In this document: positions 8,810 to 17,552 of the stretch, piece after piece
How the letters are laid out: the number at the start of each line of letters is the position of its first letter
Position numbering within the stretch: the stretch's first letter is position 1
From: Nocardia niigatensis NBRC 100131
GTDB taxonomy: Bacteria > Actinomycetota > Actinomycetes > Mycobacteriales > Mycobacteriaceae
Assembly: GCF_000308655.1 (NCBI RefSeq)
Contig: NZ_BAGC01000035.1
Coordinates: 300,994-364,993, forward strand
Length of the DNA stretch: 64,000 nt
Direction of reading: 5' to 3'
Program-made: the position numbers and the translations under genes
The notes under the pieces: model-generated
The model's input: the letters and a program-made list of their open reading frames with translations, nothing else
The model's database searches: none
Told to the model about the DNA's origin: nothing

Positions 8810-9577
8810 GTGAGCCTTGCGGACTGGGCGGTCTTACTGACCGCGGCGACGGCGGCCGGATGGGTCGATGCGGTGGTCGGCGGCGGCGGATTGATCGTGT
8901 TGCCCACCCTGTTCGTGGTGCTGCCCGGCCTGGCCCCGCAGACGGCCCTGGGCACCAACAAGATCGCCGCTTTCTCCGGCACCAGCGCCGCCGTCCTCAC
9001 CTTCGCCCGCCGGGTGCCGATGCGCTGGCGGGTCCTGATCCCGGGCGCGGTCATCGCCGCGATCGCGGCGGCGTGCGGATCCGCGGCGGTGGCGCTGATC
9101 GACAAGAAGTACTTCATCCCGATCGTGATGGTGGTGCTCGTGGGCGTGGCGATCTTCGTCACCCTGCACCCCTCGGTGGGCGTCACCATGGCCACCCATC
9201 CCCCGACCCGCCGCAAGACGATCCTGGTGGTCGCCCTGGCCGCGGGCCTGATCGGGCTCTACGACGGCCTGCTCGGCCCCGGCACCGGGACGTTCCTGAT
9301 CATCACCTTCGCCACCCTGCTCGGCACCGAGTTCGTGCGCGCGGCCGCCATGGCGAAGGTGATCAACTGCGGGTCCAACCTGGGCTCGCTGCTGTTCCTG
9401 GCGAGCACCGGTCACGTGCTGTGGGCGCTGGGTCTGTCCATGGCGGTGGCGAATGTGGCCGGGTCCGTGGTCGGTTCGCGCATGGCGCTGGCCAAGGGCG
9501 CGGGTTTCGTCCGCGTCGTGCTGCTGGTGGTGGTCGTCGCCATGGTGATCCGGCTGGGCTGGCAGCAGTTCGGCTGA
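8810..9577 (+). CDS. TauE/SafE family permease
   Basis: A 255-residue transporter-like membrane protein starting at GTG 8810. It begins with the characteristic GWVDAVVGGGGLIVLPTLFVV segment; a second related segment, GLYDGLLGPGTGTFLIITFATLLG, appears in the middle, as expected for the internal duplication of this family. About eight hydrophobic helices are visible. Family members export sulfite, sulfoacetate or other organosulfur anions, but the substrate cannot be told here. It is divergent from the histidine kinase, so that two-component system might control it. It meets the TetR gene tail to tail 15 bases downstream. Confidence 0.85.
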   Translation: MSLADWAVLLTAATAAGWVDAVVGGGGLIVLPTLFVVLPGLAPQTALGTNKIAAFSGTSAAVLTFARRVPMRWRVLIPGAVIAAIAAACGSAAVALIDKKYFIPIVMVVLVGVAIFVTLHPSVGVTMATHPPTRRKTILVVALAAGLIGLYDGLLGPGTGTFLIITFATLLGTEFVRAAAMAKVINCGSNLGSLLFLASTGHVLWALGLSMAVANVAGSVVGSRMALAKGAGFVRVVLLVVVVAMVIRLGWQQFG

Positions 9578-9592
9578 GCCGGGTCACCACGG

Positions 9593-10417
9593 TCAGACGC
9601 GTGCGTCCTCGCTGGAGCGGTGACCGCCGGGCAGCGAGCGCGGGGCACCGCCGTCGAAGGCGGAGCGCTGCAAGGATTCCGGGCCCAGCCGGTGCACGGC
9701 GGCCATCGGGCGGAAGGCGTCGGAATCCTGGCGTGTTGGCCCCTCGACCGGCAACGCCGTTTGTTCCCCGGGTAATTCGCGCGGGGCGGCGGGCTCGGGC
9801 TGGGTCAGCCACGGCGCCAGCACCTTCGAGGTCGTCTCCTGGATCTTGCGTTGCAGCGCTTCGCCGTCCTCCAGGCCGGGCCGCTGGAACAGCACGGTGA
9901 GCGCGCCGGACACGGCCCCGACCACCGCGCCGACCAGGGCGGCCGCGCCGACGTCGTCGAGTTCGTCGGGGAAGGCGGCCCGCAACTGGCGCGCGATCTC
10001 CTGCTGGGAGGCGAGCTGGGCGTAGGCGGCACGGCCCGATACGGCGGGTACGGTGCGCGAGACCTGTGCGCGCAGTACGGCGATGCGGGCGGCGAGGGTG
10101 TCGCCGAGGTGGTCGCCGGGATTGTCACCGGCGGCGCGCAGGGCGCGCAGCAGTACCTCGACGGGGCGTTCCCCGGCCCGGCGGGTGGCGATGGCGCGCA
10201 CGGCGGCCTGCACCCGTTCGTCCGGCTCGGGGAACAACAGTTCCTCTTTACTGGCGAAGTAGTTGAAGAACGTCCGGGTGCCGACTTCGGCGGCGGCGGC
10301 GATATCGGCGACGGTGGTCGCCTCATAACCTCGGCTCTCGAACTGTTCTACGGCGGCTTCGAGCAGGGCTCGGCGGGTGCGTTCCCGTTTGCGATCGCGG
10401 AGTGCGGATGGCGGCAC
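9593..10417 (-). CDS. TetR-family transcriptional regulator
   Basis: A 274-residue regulator. The N-terminal helix-turn-helix covers about residues 12-58 (RRALLEAAVEQFESRGYEATTVADIA, then FFNYFASKEELLF). The middle resembles the MftR/TetR_C group with an RAxxDNPGD segment. The last 60-70 residues form a proline- and charge-rich tail not needed for the fold. GTG 10417 is the first start available. It is transcribed away from tldD across about 190 bases, and could regulate either itself or that gene. No clear palindrome was found in the intervening DNA. Ligand unknown. Confidence 0.85.
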   Translation of the reverse strand: MPPSALRDRKRERTRRALLEAAVEQFESRGYEATTVADIAAAAEVGTRTFFNYFASKEELLFPEPDERVQAAVRAIATRRAGERPVEVLLRALRAAGDNPGDHLGDTLAARIAVLRAQVSRTVPAVSGRAAYAQLASQQEIARQLRAAFPDELDDVGAAALVGAVVGAVSGALTVLFQRPGLEDGEALQRKIQETTSKVLAPWLTQPEPAAPRELPGEQTALPVEGPTRQDSDAFRPMAAVHRLGPESLQRSAFDGGAPRSLPGGHRSSEDARV

Positions 10418-10604
10418 GCGGGCAGACAGTACGGCATCCGATCAGCAAAACGTGGCATGTCCAGCTGTCGTGCGCGGCGTTTCAGTATGTGTCGTTGCGC
10501 ACCTCGCGCATTGTTGCAGCGTATGCATGTTTGCGGGGTGCGAATTTCGGCCGGGGTGCGTCGATTGTTGAACGCCCGGCGTGTCGGCCTCTAGCGTGGT
10601 GCGG

Positions 10605-12131
10605 GTGAGCATCGCAACCACCGTCGTGGACGAGCAGTTCCGCGCACTGCCGCTGTCCGCGCTCGCCGACGCCGCGCTGACCGCGGCCCGTGCGGCCGGC
10701 GCCGAATACGCGGACCTGCGCGTGCACCGACTTGTGCAGCAGTCCATCCGATTGCGCGACGGCCGCGTCGAATCGGTGTCCGACAGTACCGATCTCGGGT
10801 TCGCGGTGCGCGTGATCGTGGACGGCACCTGGGGTTTCGCCTCGCACGCCGACCTCACCACCACCACTGCCGCCGAGGTGGCGCGCCGCGCGGTGACGGT
10901 GGCGCAGACCCTGCGCGCGCTCAATCGCGAACGCGTCGAACTCGCCCCGGAGCCGCGCTACGACGGCGCCGAGTACGTCTCCGCCTACGACGTGGACCCC
11001 TTCGAGGTGCCGACGCCGGAGAAAGTGGCGCTGCTGCTGGACTATTCGGATCGCCTGAAGGCCGCCGACGGGGTGGATCACGTGACGGCGTCGGTGCTGC
11101 AGGTCAAGGAGCAGACCTTCTACGCCGACAGCTTCGGCTCCCGCATCACCCAGCAGCGGGTCCGGCTGCACCCGCAGTTCGAGGCCATCACCGTGGACCC
11201 GTCGGCCGGCGTGTTCGAGACCATGCGCACCCTCGCCGCCCCGGCCGGCCGCGGCTGGGAGTACGTGACCGGCGCGGACGGGACCTGGGACTGGGCGGGC
11301 GAACTCGCGCGCATGCCGGAGTGGCTGGCCGAGAAGGTCAAGGCCCCGACCGTGCAGGCCGGACCCACCGATTTGGTCATCGACCCGACCAATCTGTGGC
11401 TGACCATTCACGAGTCCATCGGCCACGCCACCGAGTACGACCGGGCCATCGGCTACGAATCCGCCTACGCGGGGACCTCTTTCGCCACCCCCGACCTGCT
11501 GGGCACGCTGCGGTACGGCACCCCGATCATGCACGTGACCGGCGACCGCACCCAGGAGCACGGCCTGGCCACGGTCGGCTGGGACGACGAGGGCGTGGCC
11601 GGACAGCGGTGGGACCTGGTGCGCGACGGCGTGCTGGTCGGCTACCAGCTCGATCGCGTGTTCGCGCCGCGGCTGGGCCTGGAACGCTCCAACGGCTGCT
11701 CCTACGCCGATTCCGCGCATCACGTGCCGATCCAGCGCATGGCCAATGTGTCGCTGCAACCCGATCCCGAGCGCGACACCAGCACCGCCGAGCTCATCTC
11801 GCGGGTGGAGAACGGCATCTACATCGTCGGCGACAAGTCGTGGTCGATCGATATGCAGCGCTACAACTTCCAGTTCACCGGCCAGCGTTTCTTCCGCATC
11901 CGCAACGGTGAACTGGCCGGGCAGCTGCGTGATGTCGCCTACCAGGCCACCACCACCGACTTCTGGGGTTCCATGGAGGCGGTCGGCGGGCCCTCGACCT
12001 GGGTGCTGGGCGGGGCGTTCAATTGCGGCAAGGCGCAACCCGGTCAGGTGGCGGCGGTCTCGCACGGCTGCCCCTCGGTCTTGGTGCGCGGCATCAATAT
12101 TCTCAATACCCGCGCCGAAGCCGGACAGTAG
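10605..12131 (+). CDS. tldD: TldD-like metallopeptidase subunit
   Basis: A 508-residue TldD homologue. With TldE it forms a heterodimeric zinc protease that trims unfolded peptides; in E. coli it matures microcin B17 and degrades the CcdA antitoxin. The zinc motif HExxxH is seen as HESIGH at about residue 269, followed by the YDRAIGYES segment. The C-terminus has the conserved FNCGKAQPGQ pattern. I prefer GTG 10605 because TAGCGT ends 7 bases before it (leaderless pattern); GTG 10581 in frame is an alternative. The partner gene follows after 15 bases with an AGGAAAGGA ribosome-binding site. No peptide precursor gene is evident nearby, so a general turnover role is likely. Confidence 0.92.
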   Translation: MSIATTVVDEQFRALPLSALADAALTAARAAGAEYADLRVHRLVQQSIRLRDGRVESVSDSTDLGFAVRVIVDGTWGFASHADLTTTTAAEVARRAVTVAQTLRALNRERVELAPEPRYDGAEYVSAYDVDPFEVPTPEKVALLLDYSDRLKAADGVDHVTASVLQVKEQTFYADSFGSRITQQRVRLHPQFEAITVDPSAGVFETMRTLAAPAGRGWEYVTGADGTWDWAGELARMPEWLAEKVKAPTVQAGPTDLVIDPTNLWLTIHESIGHATEYDRAIGYESAYAGTSFATPDLLGTLRYGTPIMHVTGDRTQEHGLATVGWDDEGVAGQRWDLVRDGVLVGYQLDRVFAPRLGLERSNGCSYADSAHHVPIQRMANVSLQPDPERDTSTAELISRVENGIYIVGDKSWSIDMQRYNFQFTGQRFFRIRNGELAGQLRDVAYQATTTDFWGSMEAVGGPSTWVLGGAFNCGKAQPGQVAAVSHGCPSVLVRGINILNTRAEAGQ

Positions 12132-12146
12132 GAAAGGACCGACACG

Positions 12147-13550
12147 GTGAGTGTGCTCCCCGCCCCCGAGGTCGTCGACCGCGCGCTGCGGGCCTCCCGC
12201 GCGGACGAGGCCATGGTGATCGTCACCGACGCGCACGAGGCGTCGCTGCGCTGGGCCGGAAATTCCATGACCACCAACGGGTCCTCGGTGTCGCGGGACT
12301 GGGCGGTCGTCTCGGTGTTCCGGGACGGACCGAATGCGGCCCGCGTCGGCAGCGTGAGTGCCACGAGCGTCGATCCCGCCGACATCGAGTACGTGGTGCG
12401 CGCCAGCGAAGAGGCCGCGCGGACCGCCGAACCCGCGCGCGACGCCATGCCACTGCTCGACCCGGACGCCGTCGACGCCGACACCCTCGACGAGCTCCTG
12501 GACTGGGACGGCGACCCGGCCACCACCGACATCAGCGTGTTCACCAGGCTGGCAACCGATCTGGCGACCGGCTTCGACGGCACCGACCGCCTCTACGGTT
12601 TCGCCCACCACCAGATGCACTCCACCTGGCTGGGCACCTCCACCGGCCTGCGCCGGCGCTGGGTGCAGCCCACCGGTTCGGTGGAGATCAACGGCAAGCG
12701 GGGCACGGGCGCGGACCTGGCCAGCGCCTGGGTCGGCACCGGCACCACCGATTTCGCCGACGTGGACACCCCCGGCCTGCTGGCCGAACTCGCGCGACGC
12801 CTGGACTGGAGCAAGCGCCGCGTGGAACTGCCCGCGGGCCGCTACGAGACGCTGCTGCCGCCCTCGGCGGTCGCGGATCTGATGATCTACATGGCCTGGA
12901 CCATGGAGGGCCGCGGCGCGCACGAGGGCCACACCGCGTTCTCGCGGGCGGGCGGCACCCGAATCGGGGAGCGGCTCACCGGGATTCCGCTCACCCTGTC
13001 CTCGGATCCGAGCGCGGCGGGTCTGGAGTACCGGCCGTTCGTCGCGACGCCGTCCTCGTCGGAATCGCTGTCGGTGTTCGACAACGGCCTGACCGCGCAG
13101 CGCACCGACTGGGTACGCGAGGGCGTGATCGAGTCACTGGTCTATCCGCGCGCCACGGCCGCCGAATTCGACGCGCCCGTCACGGTGCCGGGTGAGAACC
13201 TGATCATGACCGGCGGCGGTGACGCCACCCTCGCGGACATGATCGCGCGCACCGAACGCGGCCTGCTGCTGACCTGCCTGTGGTACATCCGCGAGGTCGA
13301 CCCGGCCACGCTGCTGCTCACCGGCCTCACCCGCGACGGCGTCTACCTGGTCGAGAACGGCGAGGTCACCGCGGCGGTCAACAACTTCCGCTTCAACGAG
13401 AGCCCCCTGGACCTGCTGCGCCGGGTCAGCGAGGCGGGCCGCACCGAGATCACGCTGCCGCGCGAGTGGAAGGACTGGTTCACCCGGACGGCCATGCCGG
13501 CCTTGCGGATTCCGGACTTCCACATGTCCTCGGTCAGCCAGGCGACCTAG
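12147..13550 (+). CDS. tldE: TldE/PmbA-like peptidase partner subunit
   Basis: A 467-residue PmbA/TldE homologue, the non-zinc partner of TldD. It carries the TldD/PmbA-family fold from end to end, with the central GRYETLLPPSAVADLM segment and the C-terminal LLLTGLTRDGVYLVENGEV region typical of the group; it lacks an HExxxH motif, as expected for the subunit that does not bind zinc. GTG 12147 is preceded by GGAAAGGA. It is the second and last gene of the tldDE operon; about 210 bases without a gene follow. Secure family call. Confidence 0.9.
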   Translation: MSVLPAPEVVDRALRASRADEAMVIVTDAHEASLRWAGNSMTTNGSSVSRDWAVVSVFRDGPNAARVGSVSATSVDPADIEYVVRASEEAARTAEPARDAMPLLDPDAVDADTLDELLDWDGDPATTDISVFTRLATDLATGFDGTDRLYGFAHHQMHSTWLGTSTGLRRRWVQPTGSVEINGKRGTGADLASAWVGTGTTDFADVDTPGLLAELARRLDWSKRRVELPAGRYETLLPPSAVADLMIYMAWTMEGRGAHEGHTAFSRAGGTRIGERLTGIPLTLSSDPSAAGLEYRPFVATPSSSESLSVFDNGLTAQRTDWVREGVIESLVYPRATAAEFDAPVTVPGENLIMTGGGDATLADMIARTERGLLLTCLWYIREVDPATLLLTGLTRDGVYLVENGEVTAAVNNFRFNESPLDLLRRVSEAGRTEITLPREWKDWFTRTAMPALRIPDFHMSSVSQAT

Positions 13551-13762
13551 CCCGGCCCCGCCGAACACCTGAATCCCGTTGCCGCCCAACCCGATCCGGG
13601 GTCAAGCGGCCACCGTTCGGCTGTGTCGCACCGCGCTCATCGACGACTCCAGCGGCGATCGCATGAGCGTGATCGAGCAGGTTGACGATCGTCTGCGCGT
13701 GACCGCCCGGGTCTTCGCACGCAGCCACGTGACAGGTGTGCCGAGACCGCCGGTCGCCGTGC

Positions 13763-14040
13763 TCACTCCGCGTCGAGCCGTGCGGCGAGTGCGCGCTGGC
13801 GTGCGGTGGAGCCGCGCAGGAAGCGGATGACGGTTTCGAGTTCCTCGGTGCTGAAATCCTCGTAGTGCGAGTGGACTTCGCGGGCCCAGTCCTCGAACAG
13901 CGGCACCAGTTCGGTGCCGACGGGCTGGTCGCAGAGTTCGATCAGGACGCGGCGCTTGTCGGTGGGGTGCGGGACGCGACGCAGGTAGCCGCGTCGTTCC
14001 AGGCGATCGACCAGTCCGGTGGCCGAGGCGGGGGGCCAGG
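13763..14040 (-). pseudogene. MarR-family regulator, 5' part deleted
   Basis: The minus strand encodes the recognition helix, wing and C-terminal helices of a MarR regulator: SATGLVDRLERRGYLRRV, DKRRVLIEL, and a tail ending ALAARLDAE. The family is usually about 150 residues; only the last 90 or so remain. Family similarity ends just before the helix at about base 14040, where an MFS gene begins on the other strand. There is no sensible start codon with the missing N-terminal helices. The arrangement suggests a deletion that removed the shared promoter region together with the 5' ends of two divergent genes. Confidence 0.75.
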
Positions 14041-15283
14041 GCAGTGGCTGGTCTCGGCGTACCTGCTCGGCTTCGCGGCCAGCCTCATCGTGGCCGGTCA
14101 CCTCGGCGACCGGTACGGCCGCAAGCTGCTGTTCCTGTGCGGCACAACCGCATTCGGGCTCGCGAGCCGGGCCTGCGGGCTGGCGCAGTCGCCGGGTCAG
14201 CTGATCGGGGCCCGCGCCCTCGAGGGTGTGGCGGCCGCGCTCATCGTGCCGCAGGTGCTCGGCTCCTTCCGCATCCTGTTCGAGGGCAAGGAGCGCGGTG
14301 CGGTGTTCGGAATGTACGGCGCCATCGCCGGTTTCGCCTCGGCCGTCGGCCTGCTGCTCGGCGGTGTGCTCACCGACGCCGACCTGTTCGGCTGGGGCTG
14401 GCGGGCCATCTTCCTGGTGAACGTGCCGGTGGCGGTGGCGGGCGCGCTGCTGATTCCCGATACCGGCGAGCGCGGCGCGGCGCGCCCGGACCTGCTCGGC
14501 ACGCTGGTGCTGGCCGGCGGCCTGGTGGCCGTGGTGTATCCGCTGGTCCAGGGCGAGGCCAATGGCTGGCCCGGGTGGGGTTGGCTGTGCCTGGCCGCGG
14601 GCGTCGCGGCGCTGGCGGGTCTGGCGCTGGCCGAGTCCCGGCGCCGGGCCACCGCGCCGCTGCTGCCGCTGCCGGTGTTCCGGCGTCCCGCCTTCTCGGT
14701 GGGTCTGCTCGTGCAGCTGCTGTTCTCGATCGGCATGCAGGGCTTCTTCCTGATCTTCGCGCTGTGGTTGCAGGCCGGCCAGGGCTACACCCCGCTGCAG
14801 GCCGGTGTGCTCACCGTCGCGTTCTCCGCGGGCGGCTTCCTCACCGCGCCCGCCGCCGACGGTCTGGCCGTGAAGTTCGGCCGCTGGGTGCTGCCGGCCG
14901 GGGCGCTGCTGATGGCGGGCGGTTTCGGCTGGGTCGGCCGCGCCGCCGAGCACACCGCCGCCCACCACACCGGGGCCTGGCCGCTGGTGCCGGGACTGCT
15001 GCTGGCGGGGGCCGGGCTCGGGTTCCTGGTGGTGCCGCTGGCGAATGTGGTGCTGTCCGCGGTGCCCGCCGAGACCGCGAGCGCCGGATCTGGAATCCTT
15101 TCCACCGCAGAGCAATTCGGCGGTGCGCTGGGCGTGGCGGTGATCGGCACGGTGTTCTTCCATCACACCTCCGCAGGCCTGGCCGACGGTTTCCACGCCG
15201 CCGCACCCTGGATCGTGGGCGCCATGCTCGGGTGCGCGGCATTGTGTGTGCTGCTCCCCCGGCACGCCACCCGCCACGACTGA
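14041..15283 (+). pseudogene. MFS drug-efflux transporter (DHA2-like), 5' end deleted
   Basis: From Q at base 14042 onward the frame encodes about 413 residues of a 14-helix-type MFS exporter: QWLVSAYLLGFAASL, then motif A at GHLGDRYGRKLLF and motif C-like glycine-rich helices, ending LLPRHATRHD. Members normally have about 40-55 residues and the first transmembrane helix before QWLVSAY, including a DxTIVNVALP-type motif. Those are absent: upstream sequence in this frame is the antisense of the MarR remnant. With no promoter, ribosome-binding site or first helix the gene is probably inactive, unless translation starts internally. Assembly error at the joint is the main alternative. Confidence 0.75.
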
Positions 15284-15478
15284 GCAACGAGACGGCAGCC
15301 CGGCCGCGCGCGGATCGGTCCGCGCGCGGCCGGAGGCATGAATCGGTTCGGGTTCCGCGCCACGGTTTCCCGACAAAGTTCTCCGGACATGAACGATGAT
15401 TTGCCGATACCGGCTCCGACTTCCTCGCGGAGACGGCGATTCCCCGCCGCTTCGTTCCACCGATGAAGGAGTACGGCA

Positions 15479-16075
15479 ATGAGCAAGGTAGTCACCGGCG
15501 CGAGCATGTCCCTCGACGGATACATCGCGGGCCCGGGCGAATCCGGCTTCGAGCACCTGTTCGCCTGGTACCAGAGCGGCAGTGTCCCGATCCCCAGCAC
15601 CCACCCCGAGATCCCCTTCAACCTCGCCCCGGGGGACGCCGCCTACCTGCGAGCCTGGCTCGACGGCGTCGGTGTCTACATCGTCGGCAAGCGACTGTTC
15701 ACCCTGACCGACGGCTGGGGCGGCGTGCACCCGGCGGACAAGCCCATCGTGGTGGTCACCCACGCCGTGCCCGAGGAATGGGTGGCCGAGCACCCCGAGG
15801 CCCCGTTCACCTTCGTCACCGGCGGTGTGAAGGAGGCCGTGGAGGTCGCGCGCGGCATCGCGGGCGAGAAGATGGCCGGCGTCAGCGGCGGCACTGTCGC
15901 CCGGCAGTGCCTGCAACAGGGTCTGCTGGACGAGATCTGGGTCGATCTCGTGCCAGTGCTGCTCGGCGGCGGCGTCCCGCTGCTGGGTGAACTGCCGAAC
16001 GCGCCGGTGCTGCTGGAGGATCCCGAGATCGTCGCCGGCACCCGTGTCACCCACCTGAAGTACCGGCTGCGCTGA
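15479..16075 (+). CDS. Dihydrofolate reductase family protein (RibD C-terminal type)
   Basis: A 198-residue protein of the DHFR/RibD C-terminal fold that probably binds NADPH. The start MSKVVTGASMSLDGYIAGPG is characteristic of this group, followed by YIVGKRLF and the nucleotide-contact region VSGGTVARQCLQQGLLDE, and the late VPVLLGGGVPLL strand. Substrates of these stand-alone proteins are mostly unknown; they are not the housekeeping folate enzyme. ATG 15479 follows a GATGAAGGAG ribosome-binding site. It stands alone between the decayed MFS gene and the HtrA-like gene. Confidence 0.88.
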   Translation: MSKVVTGASMSLDGYIAGPGESGFEHLFAWYQSGSVPIPSTHPEIPFNLAPGDAAYLRAWLDGVGVYIVGKRLFTLTDGWGGVHPADKPIVVVTHAVPEEWVAEHPEAPFTFVTGGVKEAVEVARGIAGEKMAGVSGGTVARQCLQQGLLDEIWVDLVPVLLGGGVPLLGELPNAPVLLEDPEIVAGTRVTHLKYRLR

Positions 16076-16153
16076 GACTCCCCCGGCGCGCAGGCGTGGT
16101 TGCGCTGTCGGCGAACCGGTTGTCGCGGCGGTCGTTCCGCGCGCATCCTGGGG

Positions 16154-16166
16154 TTACGCAACGTAA
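16154..16166. promoter_or_regulatory. Short inverted repeat before the HtrA-like gene
   Basis: TTACG-CAA-CGTAA lies 14 bases upstream of the chosen ATG 16180. It overlaps the region where a promoter would be expected and could be an operator. Short arms make this tentative. Confidence 0.3.
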
Positions 16167-16179
16167 TCATGTAATCGGG

Positions 16180-17190
16180 ATGGTGGTCGTCGTGGACGAC
16201 GAAGCTGACCCCTCGTCGAGGGACGAGAACGCGGACTCCGCGGCATCGACCCCGCAGCCCGGCTTCGGCACACCCGACGCCGCGGCGCTGGACTCCTATT
16301 CGCGCACGGTGACAGCGGTCGCCCTGTCGGTGACACCGCACGTCGCCAGCGTGCAGACCCGCCGCGGCGGAGGCTCGGCGGTGATGTTCACCGACGACGG
16401 ATTCCTGCTCACCAACGCGCATGTGGTGGGTGAGGCGCGCGAGGGGACCGTGGTGTTCGCCGACGGGCTGGAATCGAAATTCGATGTGGTGGGCGTGGAT
16501 CCGCTCTCGGACCTGGCGGTGCTGCGCGCCCGCGGCGGCGCGCCCGCCGCGGTCTCACTCGGCGACGCCGACCGCCTGGTGGTGGGTCAGCTGGTGGTCG
16601 CCGTCGGCAGTCCGCTCGGGCTGGCCGGGTCGGTGACCGCGGGCGTGGTGAGCGCGCTGGGCCGGTCGGTGCCGGTGGGCACTCGCCGCGCCGCCCGGGT
16701 GATCGAGGACGTGATCCAGACCGACGCCGCCCTCAATCCCGGTAATTCCGGTGGGGCGCTGGCGGATTCGGCGGGCCGGGTGGTGGGGATCAATACCGCG
16801 GTCGCCGGCATCGGGCTGGGCCTGGCCATCCCGATCAATGTCACCACCCGCCGCATCATCAGCACCCTGCTCACCGAGGGCCGGGTGCGGCGCGCCTATC
16901 TGGGCGTGGTCGGGGTGCCCGCGCCGCTGCCGACCGCGGTGGCCACCCGCACCGGGCAGGACGCGGGGCTGCGGATCGTCGAGGTGGTGCGCGGCGGCCC
17001 GGCCGAACGGGCCGGACTGCGGCGCGGGGATCTGGTGCTCAGTATCGCGCGCACCGAAATCCGTGACGCGCAAGGGATTCAGCGGCAGTTGTTCGCCGAC
17101 GCCATCGGCCGGTCACTGCCGGTGACGGTGCTGCGCAACGGCGCGATGGTGGATGTCATCGCGGTGCCGGTGGAGCTGTCGGTCGACTGA
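16180..17190 (+). CDS. HtrA/DegP-like trypsin-fold serine protease with PDZ domain
   Basis: A 336-residue protease. The catalytic triad is visible: H81 in LLTNAHVVG, D111 in DPLSDLAVLRA and S190 in NPGNSGGAL. A single PDZ domain occupies about residues 245-330, starting near the RAYLGVVG segment. HtrA proteins degrade damaged or envelope proteins, with the PDZ domain sensing exposed C-termini. Unlike most actinobacterial HtrA proteins this one has no transmembrane helix or signal peptide with the start used here, so it may be cytoplasmic. ATG 16180 was chosen; GTG 16096 in frame would add 28 residues without hydrophobic character. It ends against the XRE gene with a small shared hairpin. Confidence 0.88.
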   Translation: MVVVVDDEADPSSRDENADSAASTPQPGFGTPDAAALDSYSRTVTAVALSVTPHVASVQTRRGGGSAVMFTDDGFLLTNAHVVGEAREGTVVFADGLESKFDVVGVDPLSDLAVLRARGGAPAAVSLGDADRLVVGQLVVAVGSPLGLAGSVTAGVVSALGRSVPVGTRRAARVIEDVIQTDAALNPGNSGGALADSAGRVVGINTAVAGIGLGLAIPINVTTRRIISTLLTEGRVRRAYLGVVGVPAPLPTAVATRTGQDAGLRIVEVVRGGPAERAGLRRGDLVLSIARTEIRDAQGIQRQLFADAIGRSLPVTVLRNGAMVDVIAVPVELSVD

Positions 17191-17204
17191 CCGGACGGTC
17201 CGGT
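17190..17204. terminator. Small hairpin between convergent genes
   Basis: ACCGGA-CGG-TCCGGT sits exactly between the end of the HtrA-like gene and the end of the XRE regulator gene. It is short, but the position fits a bidirectional terminator. Confidence 0.35.
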
Positions 17205-17205
17205 G

Positions 17206-17475
17206 TCAGGACGCCGAGCGCCGGCGGGTATCGCCCGGCTGCCAGATCTCGGCGAGCTCGTCGAGCGGGATGTCCAGGGCGCGGCTCAGCGCCACCACGG
17301 TCCCGAACGCGGGGGTGGGCAGCCGGCCCGATTCGATCTTGCGCAGCGTCTCCGGCGAAATGCCCGCGCGCTCGGCCACCTCCAGCAGCTCCCGGCCGCC
17401 ACGGGCGGCACGCAGGGCGGCGCCCAGACGGCGACCGGCTTCGAGCTGGGCAGGCGTGAGAGGCAGGCGGACCAT
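17206..17475 (-). CDS. XRE-family helix-turn-helix regulator
   Basis: An 89-residue DNA-binding protein, essentially one HTH_3 domain: LGAALRAARGGRELLEVAERAGISPETLRKIESGRLPTP with the recognition helix at about residues 40-50. ATG 17475 is 78 bases from the divergent methionine aminopeptidase gene, and two near-identical palindromes lie between them. Such small XRE proteins usually repress their own gene and the divergent neighbour. There is no ligand or protease domain, so release of repression would need another signal. Confidence 0.88.
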   Translation of the reverse strand: MVRLPLTPAQLEAGRRLGAALRAARGGRELLEVAERAGISPETLRKIESGRLPTPAFGTVVALSRALDIPLDELAEIWQPGDTRRRSAS

Positions 17476-17492
17476 GCTGCCACCCTACGGTT

Positions 17493-17537
17493 GGTATTTA
17501 AATACCGCAACCCGCTATGGTCGGTATAAAAATACCG
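17493..17537. promoter_or_regulatory. Tandem palindromic operators between xre and map
   Basis: Site 1 is GGTATTTAAATACC (17493-17506), a perfect palindrome. Site 2 (17522-17537) has arms CGGTAT and ATACCG around AAAA. The shared half-site GGTAT is spaced by about 29-30 bases, near three helical turns, so two dimers could bind one face of the DNA. The sites cover the whole region between the divergent starts and are strikingly AT-rich for this genome. The adjacent XRE protein is the obvious candidate ligand. Confidence 0.75.
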
Positions 17538-17552
17538 AAAGTGGAGGTTGCC

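Noticed and set aside
10605..13550. TldD/TldE as part of a peptide antibiotic locus
   Set aside because: No precursor peptide, cyclodehydratase or exporter lies alongside; the pair looks like the general protease.
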